The notes under the pieces were generated by a model. That model did not search any database. It saw only the letters and a program-made list of their open reading frames with translations, and was not told where the DNA came from. From Pyronema omphalodes (taxonomy: Eukaryota; Ascomycota; Pezizomycetes; Pezizales; Pyronemataceae): 64,000 nt of DNA. The stretch covers positions 248,001 to 312,000 of the forward strand of contig JAJJXM010000052.1 in assembly GCA_024516155.1 (NCBI GenBank), read 5' to 3'. The position numbers and the translations under genes were made by a program. Below, piece by piece: positions 23,771-34,370 of this stretch (position 1 is its first letter; each line of letters starts with the position of its first letter).

Positions 23771-23987
23771 GAGCAGATGTAGCAGTAATCAGTTAATCTT
23801 GCATTGATGATGTGATCCCTAAATGACTAATGTAATGTAGATTTTTATTGGGTGCTTTACACATTTTATAGCAACACACACATTTTAAGATTCATGCGGT
23901 AGACAATAGACTGCAAATCTTCCCATCGCAAGATCATCGCCCGCATTTCAATAGTCGCTTCTTGTCTTCCACCTTGTCTCCCTCATT

Positions 23988-24340
23988 TCACTTGTCCTGC
24001 TTCTTGTCCTGTTTGTGCGGCTTGGGGCGCACGATATTGCTTTCCGCACTAATCATAGGTCCGATACCTCCGACATCAGCGGCAGTCAGGACCAAACCAA
24101 CTTCAAAATTGGACAGAGAGCGCGCCTTCCAGCGGAATGAATTTTCTTTCAGGATTGGTTGACTGCCGTCTGTAGCTTTGCCAGAGTGGGCCGACTGATT
24201 TTGACCAGTAGGTTTCTCGTCGGTCTTGTTGCCAGCCTCCGGCTTCTTGTTAACGGCTTTGTCAGTCTGAAAGATATGTCAGTACTTGAAGCTGTAAAAA
24301 GATGGATGGAATTCGCCATTTCACGGACAGAATTTACCAT
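23988..24340 (-). CDS. Family A small protein, copy A5 (short form, 93 aa)
   Basis: Two exons on the minus strand: the ATG alone (24,338-24,340), then after a 71-nt intron (gtaaat...tttcag) the exon 23,988-24,266. The protein starts M-T-D-K-A-V-N-K-K-P-E-A-G. It lacks the second intron and the PRPRR/Ala-Gly segment of the long form, so the polar N-terminal part runs directly into RSLSNFEVGLVLTAADVGGI, then G-P-M-I-S-A-E-S-N-I. The tail is basic (K-P-H-K-Q-D-K-K). The frame is open throughout. It is the closest relative of A8 (58,043-58,390), including its promoter. A frame without splicing also runs 63 codons from the same ATG but lacks the family core. Function unknown. Confidence 0.7.
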
Positions 24341-24406
24341 TTTTTTCGGTGGTAGTGGGTGCTGAATTGTTGTTCAAGGCAAGAAGATGATTTGATGTTC
24401 TTCTCG

Positions 24407-24430
24407 GACATGCAAGACCTGAAGTAAGGC
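24407..24430 (-). promoter_or_regulatory. Conserved family-A promoter element (A5)
   Basis: The minus strand reads GCCTTACTTCAGGTCTTGCA then TGTC, ending 66 nt upstream of the A5 start codon. Confidence 0.6.
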
Positions 24431-25834
24431 CTGACGTTCAAGTTACATGATGGTTGATACTGTACACCATGATTCTTGTTGAGCCACCCACTTTGTCAGA
24501 GACTGCTGAAGTCCAGGGGCTGAACGTTGGTTGTCACGGGATATTTAACCTCAATATTTTGAAGCTCTTACCCTAGGCTCAGTGCAAAATTCGGAAGGTC
24601 TATATGGCACCTTTTTGTTAATCAACTAATTTTATTTCTTGTGTTCACCGCGTTACAACGAGAAATTGTTTTAGTCGTACTATTGGGTTTGGTGATGTTT
24701 CAAAATCCGATGCGGTTAACTATGGACCGGCCGGGGATTAAGATAGTTCACGGTGCATCAAAAACCATGTATATTTACCCGCGGTGTTGAGAAGCCAACA
24801 GGCTGACTTGAGGGACCGAGAGTCAACAAGTCCATCAAACTGTGAGCCGCGATCAAAACAGTTGCGATCGATGACAATATGCGGAGCCGGACTGGCGTCT
24901 TGCCTAATGCCCAGCAATACCAGTTGATCATACCAATTGGCTTTATTACAAGTATACTGGAAAGTTGAGAAATCAATATTTGAATTTTCATTCATGCACA
25001 GTGATGTTGAGTGAGGAATGTTTATCCATTTCTCGGTGATCTTTCATGATCTCAGAAGTCACTTGCTGCGGCCATGCAAATGCGTATCCCCCTTGATCTA
25101 TTACTATTTTCACTATACAGAAGCTATAAACCATAGAAGGACCATATATACCATTGTAGAAACGAATCTTAGTGCAAAAAAAGTTTTAACCCCAGGATTA
25201 AATACACACACGAAAGGCTATGATGAAAGATGCCGAGAGGGATGGGTTGGTGTATTTTCAGAATGCCAAGATACGCGCTCAGCAAAGTTGGGTTGGTTAG
25301 ATGTTGAAAATCTAAGAAGGGAAATTATCAACTCCCTGGGGAGCTCTGTGGAGCGTCTACAGACAGACAATGAGATCGACATCTTTGTGTACGCCTGGTG
25401 TTTGGATCCAGGGGTTGAAAGTCAAGAGTTTACAAGGCGGAGGATCGTGATGGATAACAGTACTCAAATTGATGCAGCAGTCTGCGGCTAAGGGTAAAGA
25501 ACAATGGTACGGTCCGGCGGATAATCCACAGTTGTTATGAATCTTTCATAGGCCTTCATGTACTGATATTTTTTCCATGGCGGTAAGGGCAATATGTGAT
25601 CATTGATGTAAAGCATTCACTTGAACATCAGTGAAAGCTTTCAAGAGGTACTGCGGATACGTTAAGCGCTATGTTAGCCCCTCGTATTTTGTAAATCTAG
25701 AAAGCTCCTGTCTTGGCAACTTTAGCGTCCTTGTTACAGGCATAAAATATCCCTCGACCCCCAATGCCTGCTGAAATATTTTTGTAAATTCAGTCAAGGA
25801 TTGATGTGTCCAGTTCAACACTCAAAAATAGCCG
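24431..25834. other. Intergenic between A5 and the B2 region
   Basis: 24,431-24,540 is the A5 upstream flank, shared with A8. Bases 25,010-25,110 resemble the A1 3' flank (704-812) and a piece after A8 (58,555-58,590), suggesting a leftover 3' end of another family-A unit. A 157-codon open frame (25,018-25,491) has no recognisable domain or clear start, so I do not call it a gene. Confidence 0.45.
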
Positions 25835-26101
25835 ATGCCAAGCACGCTAACAACCACTCGACTATTTAAACCGCACACAAGGCCAACCAAAACGACACAA
25901 AAAACAGAACTAATACAGGAACGACATGAAGACATTCAGCATATAAGTAATCCGGATCCGGATCTCAACGGAGAATACATTCCACTCGGAAAACAGCCTA
26001 ATAAGGCCTCAATACATGATGATCAAATAAGACATCCCAACGATGTGAGGAGCAGACTGCCGCAATACCCTTCACAGGGTCTCATCACACCTCAACATGA
26101 G
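25835..26101 (+). CDS. Possible exon of an unrecognised gene
   Basis: An 89-codon open stretch starts at ATG 25,835 and ends exactly at a strong donor (GAG|gtaagt, 26,102). A plausible intron follows, with a gctaatg branch site and an acceptor ending at 26,163. Splicing continues an open frame to 26,580, giving about 227 aa, but that second exon overlaps the B2 frame (26,375-26,917) in another phase. Both cannot easily be right. The composition is polar with no domain I recognise. It could instead be a spliced 5' leader of B2. Confidence 0.25.
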
Positions 26102-26374
26102 GTAAGTGTCCTCACCAGCGGCGGTTTTCCTCACCTTGACCCCGGGCTAATGAAAACAAACAGCAACCTTGGTCTTCTTTCAGCCATTTTTTGAGCTGTA
26201 TCTTATCATCAACAACATCATCCTCCTCTTGCCTATTTTCCCACCGAAATCCTGTTCAACCGAACTCACCACCATCGTCCTATTCTCTTCGGCTTCATCT
26301 CAACAATATTCCGTTAAAACAAATCCTTCAACAAAACATCTACCAATACCAATACTCCAGAAAGTTCCAACCAA

Positions 26375-26917
26375 ATGAATTCGCAACCCGTACCTCCTCC
26401 CTACGGTCCGCTCCGCTTCCTGGATCTCGTCGACATCAACGAAATCGAATTCCCACCATCATCTCCGCCTCCCGCTTACTCACCATCCACAGTTCCGGCA
26501 TACTGTATCATCGATCCTCTCCTGATAGATCCAGTTACAGCAGCCCACATCCTAACTATGCTCCATCCGGAGGAGTATGAGCTTGAGGTGATCTGTCCTC
26601 GCCGAGGTTTCCACCGAGAACTTACTTCCGAAGAGCTCGACGAGGTTGCCACTATAATAATCTCGGAATTCCTTGTTCTCGGGACTACTAGGCTACTTAT
26701 TGCAGCACGGATGCAACAGGACGACGACGTGGAGATGCAGGATGCGCCCGAGCTTGTCTCCGAAGACAGGGCTGAGAGACGTCCGAGGTACGGGTCTCCG
26801 GCTCCGTTTAGAGGTGATCCGAATCCTCCGAATATCGAGGAAGAAGACAAGAACTCCGAGACCGAGGAAGGTTCCGAAGACAGTGCCGAGGGGGAGCTAG
26901 AGCCGATGTCACAGTAG
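26375..26917 (+). CDS. Family B hypothetical protein, copy B2 (180 aa)
   Basis: A single open frame that starts M-N-S-Q-P-V-P-P-P-Y-G-P and has three parts. These are a Pro/Ser-rich N-terminus (1-50), a folded-looking centre rich in Ile/Leu (about 50-115, including DPVTAAHILTMLHPEEYELE and ELDEVATIIISEFLVLGTTR), and a highly acidic C-terminus (Glu/Asp/Ser-rich, from about 115). A C/T-rich leader precedes the ATG. Two degenerate copies occur in the window, at 23,440-23,770 and 63,751-63,900. This shows a small dispersed family, and conservation of the frame in the acidic tail supports coding. I recognise no domain. It is convergent to the family C remnant at 27,027. Confidence 0.5.
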   Translation: MNSQPVPPPYGPLRFLDLVDINEIEFPPSSPPPAYSPSTVPAYCIIDPLLIDPVTAAHILTMLHPEEYELEVICPRRGFHRELTSEELDEVATIIISEFLVLGTTRLLIAARMQQDDDVEMQDAPELVSEDRAERRPRYGSPAPFRGDPNPPNIEEEDKNSETEEGSEDSAEGELEPMSQ

Positions 26918-27370
26918 TAAGTTGTTCGTTCATTGATAACTGTACCCTAGGGGACTAACGTAATGCAGGTTTTGTTTTCATATGCTACTTGTCTCTGTGC
27001 TCTATATGTCTAGTGAACAAACATGATTACATCGCCGTTGCTATCGTCAAGTACAGCAGTGTCAAGCTCGTGGGGGCTGCATTCCAAGGCTGCTGATGTG
27101 GCTGTGGCTGCGGTCGCTTTCGCTTTGTACAGCTTGCTAGACAGAGAGGAGAGGATTTTCTGGGCCTGTAGCGTGTGATGATGTCAAAGATGTAGCGTGT
27201 GCTGAGTGTTGATTTTCTTGGGCTGGAGAGTCTTGGCCATAACGGTGGCTGCTGTTAGCATTACGCATTAAGGGGGATTATATTATGGCCCGTAACTTAT
27301 CACGAGATTTAGAGATAATATATCAGATTGTGTACGCTTTTCCAAAATCAGGGGCTGGGTCTAGATGCAT
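26770..27370. repeat. B/C segmental duplication, left copy
   Basis: Its reverse complement follows 63,240-63,900 closely. Landmarks are 'ctgattttggaaaag', 'cccataatataatc', 'caacagcagcca', 'acaaagcgaaagcga' and 'ggttttrytttcatatgct'. The order B(+) then C(-) here becomes C(+) then B(-) there. Confidence 0.75.
27027..27260 (-). pseudogene. Family C remnant (57-codon open tail)
   Basis: On the minus strand an open tail, LQAQKILSSLSSKLYKAKAT, then an Ala/Thr-rich run, ends ...D-D-S-N-G-D-V-I-M-F-V-H-stop. An ATG upstream (near 27,242) is in a different frame and meets a stop, and no GT donor lies between, so no complete gene can be built. The same DNA occurs at 63,410-63,610. It may be a dead gene or a non-coding repeat. 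Confidence 0.35.
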
Positions 27371-30300
27371 CTTTTAGGAATTGAAGAAGAGATAAATGAA
27401 ATGCTCTTTTCATTAGATTCTGTGAAAGTGCTCACTGCTCATGGTCAGACGTAGGATGAGCTGGCACTGGGCTCTGGGGAGGACAAAGAAAGACAGAAAG
27501 ATGGAGATGGAGATCTCAGTGAGTGACATTAGATAACGAGCAAAGATGCCATCAACAGAACAAACATAGCGAGGAGATGTGCGCTAAGGCAACATCCACC
27601 TCCACAAGCAGTCACAGCACAGGACACAGCTCAACAGGCACTCTTCAACGGATTCAATATTGATAAAGACTGAAAACTTTGAGTGACGAGATAGTCGATA
27701 CAGTGAATATATCAGTGGCTGAAGTTAATCAAGAATCATCTTCATGTTCCGGGGGGGCAGTGTTATCTGACATGCGCTTTCCATCAGTAATATAAGAAGG
27801 TATATTTTGCTAATCAAGCTTAACTCAGCTGAAGTCGTCTCTTATCATTCTATTGACATGTTTTTCAAATTTATTAATACTTTCATGATAACTAAACCCA
27901 TGGAGCCTTTGTGGCTTTGATAAGCCCAACTCACCAATTGCATCACGGAATCACAGTCATATCACAAGCCTATACTGCCTTCTGATCGCGTAGTTGCTTT
28001 ATCAGGGTGTAGAATCCTCTCCGGGCGGTATTCGTAGGACGAAGTTGAGAGAAACCGGAATGGTAGTATGGGATTTGGCCAGTTCATTGTAGAAATATTT
28101 CAAAAACAGAATATAGCTTGCCGATGATCCAAACGCGAAGTATCCCCCCCTCTTCATTTCACAATCGGTTGTTCTGTCCCCGTATATTCATACATATAGA
28201 GCTCTAGCTAGTGGATATACGCATTCATTCCGCATACTTTACAAACCGATGTCGAACTTGAAACCATCAGGGCGGTCGCATTATCCGTGGTGAAAACGAC
28301 TTAACGCAAAGAAGGCCCACCTCCAACTTCTCTCAAACAGGTGTGCTAACCCTGTTTGAAGGAAATCGAAGACGCGCCTTCCGAACGTGGACATCAAAAG
28401 GGCGTACTTCGGCGTCGCTATAGAATAACAGTAATTAGGAATAATAGGAAAGAATAGAAAAGAATAAGATAATAATGTGGCTTCTTCAAAATGCGGGGGA
28501 AAATGACTGGATTGTATACTCAGCCCACCGCCAAAATGGTTTACTTTTACCAAGTACGCATGCGGCATCATGGATGATCGACCATGGTCACGGGGTGGTA
28601 GATCATGCATGTGAGCGCTGCCAATATCCGTCGCAAAAAAAAGGGAAATGAAGAAAGAAAATAGAAAAAAAACAGAGATGAGTTTTTTTGTCTTTTTGTT
28701 CTTGAAAAACGTACATAAATATTTACCTTATGGATTTCCGGCATCATCCATTATGCGAACAACCAACCATCTGATAGCAATTGAGGACTGCATCTTAACA
28801 GTCGTAGCGTGATCAGAAAAATTTGTCGTATTGTTGAAGCAGCACAAAATCTTTCAAAAATCCCCCCCCCCCCCCCCCCCCCCCCGCCCGACCGGGAGGA
28901 TGCGTGCTTTGCAACCAATTCTTCCGTGCGCTGGGTATATAATCGAAATCCCCCCCCCCCCCAAAAATGGATTAATGCGTTAAGAAGTCACAACTCACCA
29001 GTTAACAACAGGGAGTCATACTGCTCAGAAAAACCTAGTCAGTGACATGTAATAACAGCCGATTATAACTTATATACGAAAAATCATTATTCCAGCAAAC
29101 ATTTTCCATAGCTTCGAGTACTGTTATGCCCAACCAGACCGAACGACAAAGCTAATAAATATCCAAATCTATCTGTCAGTTCCATAAAAAAAAAAAAAAA
29201 GAAATCGCCGGCTTGCAACGCCTCCTTACCTTATACATTTCTCTATCGTTGTCTTCATATCAAGCTTGTTGTGCGATAGAAAGAAAAAAGAATAAGAATC
29301 AACACAATGAATGTTTATCAAGACTCACTCACACCTTACCTACATACTGTAGCAATGTAGCAATGTAACAATGTAGCATTCCTCTAAGGTCCAAAACTCA
29401 TCCCCAACAGCTACTGCTCCATGAAATATGGCTAGGGTTAAACCCTCATCCTTATCCCTATCCCTATCCTTGTTTTGGCTTACATAATCCAATCCCATCG
29501 CATCCCATCCTATCCTATCCTAACTTATCCTAGCTCATCCTAGTCGCAACCCTGCAGACTGTGCACCGATAGGCGATAAAATGGCATAGCATAGCATAGC
29601 AAGGCGTTATAACAGTTCTGTATGTAGAACATATGTAGTGACCTATGTATACGGTATGGTATATCAAATCACCGAAGACTGATTTACTTCACATATCCCA
29701 CATATCTCACATATCTCACATATCCCACATATCTCATACCATATCTCACATCTCTCATAATACATCTGTCATACGTACCCCTGATTAGTAAATCAGAATA
29801 TGTATGTAGTACATATGGTTACTGATCTGATTCATTGCTCATGGTTACTGATCCGATGTACTAGAGTATAGTTAGTGATCGTTGATTCGTTGATTCACTG
29901 GTTGTTGGTTACTGATCTGGTTACTGGTTACTAATCCGCCAATGAATGCAGAATGCTTACTGATCCGATCTTATTTCCTATTCGAGATTTTGGGTCCGAG
30001 TTCTGGTTTTGGATATGACGGCTTCTGTGATTGTTGCTATGTAGTTGCTGGTTGCTGGATATATCATATATCGGTATTACATATCGACTTTGATGGGGGT
30101 TTGAAGTTTTGGAGTTTGTGATGTAATACAACGAGGAGATAAGATGAGACATGACAAGACTAGCAAAAGAGACTGGAGGAGAGAAGTAAACCCAAACAAC
30201 AAAAGCACTATCTATAACAAAGTCAGAAAATAAAAGATCAAGAAATAAAAGAAGCATCAACCAATCAATCAATCAAGCAATCAATAAAATACACGCGCTC

Positions 30301-30420
30301 CGAAACCATCAAAAACTTCATATATACACCTAGTACCGCTTGATAAATCTACATACATATGAATTTCTTTATCATTTTTCATTGCCGGAGTTTTTGGAAA
30401 TAATAATATGATATGATATG
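27371..30420. other. Gene-poor tract
   Basis: No supported gene. Long C runs occur at 28,862-28,887 and 28,950-28,962, and an A run at 29,187-29,201. An 11-bp tandem 'acatatctcac' lies at 29,693-29,755 and (ATCCC/ATCCT)n at 29,450-29,540. A 109-codon minus frame at 28,281-28,610 has no recognisable features. Confidence 0.45.
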
Positions 30421-33400
30421 ATATGATGGATGTCACCATATTTCCTAAGCTGCTGGCTGGTGCCTTCTTGCTTCTGGCTTCGGCTTCGGGTATCTGGCGT
30501 CGGCTATCTGCGATACCGCGATACCGAAGCGCAAAATCGTCTTAGCACCATCAGCACCATCATCACCACCAGCAACGAACCAAAAATCAATAAAAGGGGT
30601 CGGGGGGTGAGGTGGGGTGGGGCGTGGTGGGGGGGGGGGGGGGGATGCACTATCAAAAACCTTCATCACAGAAGATTTTTATCGCGATCCTCCGCAAGTT
30701 GCAAGTTACAACAAAGTATTGAGATATCATATCATATATCTTTCTCCAATTGCTATCCAGAGCTATCGATATCTACAAATACATACATACATACCATAAA
30801 TAAATACATACCTACAAAAAACAAAATCACAATCAATACTCCAACTACCTATAACATAATATAACAGCCAGCCAGCTTTTTGATATCTAACATCTACCGG
30901 AAATCATATCATTAAATCCATAGAAAAATATTAAATTCAATACTTCATGACAGGTATATACATAGCCGTCACTGTAGCTATCTTGGAAATTTCAGATACA
31001 GAATTGCAGGATGGAAATTAAGCAGGCTGCGGTGGACTCTACATATTACATACACAGGTTCTATGAAGCTTGAAGCTTGAAGCTTAGATCTGAAGTGTTT
31101 GTGCAGACATATACATACATAGTGTTCGGAAGTCGCACACAGCAACCACAGCCCAGCAACCACAGTTCATAGTCCATAGTCCATAGCCCAGCAGCCCAGC
31201 AACCAAAGCCCACAGTTCATAGCTCACAGTTCACAGTTCACCGGAGCCTTGGAGTCTCGGAGACTCGGAATCCTTCCGACTCCATGTCTCGGGTCGGGTG
31301 TGGCTTTCTCTAGTCCAGTCCAGTCTAGTCTACGCCATCATGATCATGATCATATCACCATACCCTAGTGCGCCGGAAATTTAAGAAATCTACAGTCGCT
31401 ACATATAAACAAAGGGTCTGTTTTGTCTTGAGTTGTCTTGAGGTAAGTTAAGTTGGGTTGAGTTGAGTTGAGGTAAGTTGGGTTAAGTTGGGTTATGCTG
31501 GTATAAGCCACCCCACTACAGAGCCTTAAACCGCACGGTGCAATGTATGTAATTACGACGGTGCGCTACTCTCCGACCTACGACCTACGACCTACGACCT
31601 ACGACCTACGACCTACGACCTACGACCGGAGAGTTGATATGATATGATACGATATGATACATATGATATATGATAGTTCTAGTTCTAGTTCTAGTTTCCA
31701 GTCTACAAGTCTACATACAGTTAAATAAAATAAAATAAACATCACCGGAAGATCCCCTCTATTACATATGACGAAAAGAATAAAGGAGGACCCTGAGGGT
31801 TCAGGGAATGTTGGTGCCGGACTTGCTGGATGCTGGGGATGCTGGGGATTATGGTAGGGGATGCTGGGGATTATGGTAGAGGATTATCTATGGTGCTGGC
31901 GGTATGATGATATTATAGATGTTTAACTTCACTCCCTTCACCCCCTTGACCCCTTATTATTTTCTTGGCAACGGTTTGTTTATGCCATACAGTCGACTGT
32001 ACATAGTATTTACATGCCCTGTCACCGATGTCGATCGCATTGATCCCGAAACTATGTTATGTTATAAACTTTCTCGCTGCGTTGTAGCGTGGGGCGATGA
32101 CAGCTACATAGGAGGGAGGGAGGGATTGAGAGATTTTTTAAAAAGTTCGTGAAGCCTATTCGAAGCTTATTTGAAAAGTTTGAAGTTCACGGCTTCTATA
32201 TTTCGTCTATGGAAATTCAGTAAAGTATCGTTTGGACTCTGTTACATTTGACATCTGTTACATCTTACAGTCGACTGGTCACTGTACCAATACATACATC
32301 TCATTACCGTACCGTACTGTAGCTGCTAAGGTGTCTAATATGATCAATTAGATACCAAAAGCAGATAAGCGTAACGGAATATTCCGCCACCTTAGACCCA
32401 CGTGTGGACTGATGTTGCACCTGCCACTAACTAGCAACTAGGGAAGAACCCGAAATTAAGCTCTGGAAGTCAATTTTTCGAGGTGAACGGGAGAGTGCTG
32501 GTGCTTGGGGTTTGATGCTTGGTGGTACATAGGGTTGAAACGAAACGAATAACGCCGTAACAGAAGTTAGAAACGTGCATCAGATGATGATTTGTACGCA
32601 TGAGACACAGGCGAATGAATCTCTGAGAATTTCGAGTTTCTGGGTTTCTGGGTTCAGTTACCCCAGCCCTCCCCGCCATTTCCACCCTCTTCGTGGCGGA
32701 TCATGGCGGGGGCAAGAATTATAGGTGTACATATGGTGGGTACAGTATACATGCACAACAGCAGCAGCAGCAACAGCAGCAACATCTCACAGATCACAGA
32801 CAGACAGACAGACAGTACACCACGATACCGTCATGTGGCCAAGGATTCACCATAATGGTTGGTATGATCTCTTCCGATAATTTTTCTTCTCGTCAAATTA
32901 AGGTTAACGTGGATACGATCCGCATGTCGCGTTCAAATGCGCTGTATCGTTATGCGTGGTGCGTGGGGAGATGTGGATTAGGATGGATCTTCGACAGAGT
33001 TTGTATGGTGTACGATACCGAATTCTGCAAGATGATAGGGTCCTGAATGTGGATCTCCAAATCTCCAAGTAAAAATCGCCACTTTCTTCATCAAAGCTTG
33101 AGAATCTTCACGGGGCCTGTTCCGAAAGTGGAACCTTTAGCGGGAATTGGATGACCTGGCAGACCTGGGACCTTGAAGACCTTGTAGATGTTGCGTTAGC
33201 GTGGGAAGATCGGAAAGTTGCACAAGCTAAACAAGCTAGACAAGCTATGCATAGCGCTATGCAGACTAACTAAGATGCAGAAAGCTATGCATCTGGCCAA
33301 TCAATGCGGTCTAATCTACTAGTCTCTCGGTAGCGAGAGTGGGAAGGAGATTAGATTAGATTGGTCGATGTAGCACTGCCAGGTACAGATGGGAACACGG

Positions 33401-34370
33401 CTGGGCGGGGATGAAAGGAAGGTCAGGGGGTGAGATGCGGTTTTGGGGGTTTGAATGAGGGTATCGAATATGCGGATTATGTAGATCGCAGGAGGATTTG
33501 CGGAATGGATAATAACCTAGCTGTAACTACACTGTAAGTCTGTAACTATAGAGTTCACTTTATGCAAGTTTACGTTGTGTAAAATGAAATTGAAATCTCG
33601 GTGATGCACCGCACATGAGATCCATCATCATCATCATCATCAAAAGCCACCGCTCGTCGCCCTAGAGAAGTTGGTCTTTTCCCAGTTGTGACAAGTAAAC
33701 AACGGCTCTTTCCTTTTCGCACCCAGCTCGCGCCGTTTTGAGGACCCTCCAACACGCCAACACTCCTGGCTGTAGATTAAACTCGATTTTAGCCCGATAC
33801 CGAGCATCCAACAGCGTTGCTCAAAAGGGTTCGAGAGAACCTTTTTTCAAGGCGGGCGTTCCTGTAAAACAAGGGCGAGGCCTCGCTTCTGATTTCTCCT
33901 GCTGCCGTATGCTGTGTTAACGCATCGTTGAGACGTATCGTTGCTGTCCCTTGTTCGTCTGTCTGTCTCTCGTTCAGTTGTCTGTCTGCAAGACAAAGTC
34001 ACTCCTTTGATTGATCGATCTTTTTCTTCTTTCTATTTCTTCTATTTCTTCTTTTTCCTCTTCACCCCTCCTCCCCACCACCCCCTCCACCCCTTCGACA
34101 AAGCAAGGTCGGAAGTGCAACCAAGTTCTAGGCGTCGTCATTTGCTGTATGCGCAACCAAGCATACACTTCAGCAACTGCGACACCAAACGGGTCCAATC
34201 CGGTCAGCCCATCGAAATACAGTCGTTAACTGACAATTCTCCTCCTTTCAACTCCAACTCAAATACTCAATCTGTCCCACAACATATCGACAGCAACTTT
34301 GCAAAACTACACCTAACGACATAATACACCACAACCTTTTCCCGACGATTGAAACAACACGTCGGGAATC
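30421..34370. other. Gene-poor tract and leader of the CSC1-like gene
   Basis: No supported gene. It contains a G run (30,631-30,644), 'gaagcttgaagctt' at 31,064-31,086, 'tgatcatgatcat' at 31,339-31,352, 'ttgagttgaggtaagttggg' at 31,430-31,500, (CAG)n/(CAGACAGA)n at 32,758-32,815, and (TCA)n at 33,625-33,642. From about 34,020 to 34,370 the plus strand is C/T-rich, fitting a 5' leader for the gene at 34,371. Confidence 0.45.
31574..31627. repeat. Heptamer array (CGACCTA)n between inverted CTCTCC/GGAGAG
   Basis: About seven perfect copies of 'cgaccta', bordered by 'ctactctc' on the left and 'ggagagtt' on the right. The whole block could therefore form a stem with the array in the loop. Confidence 0.8.

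Noticed and set aside
25018..25491. 157-codon frame with possible protein-like middle
   Set aside because: No convincing start, overlaps a repeated 3' flank, no domain or second copy.
33820..33860. 'ggttcgagagaacctttttt' as a tRNA 3' end with Pol III terminator
   Set aside because: No D-arm, anticodon arm or acceptor stem can be built around it.
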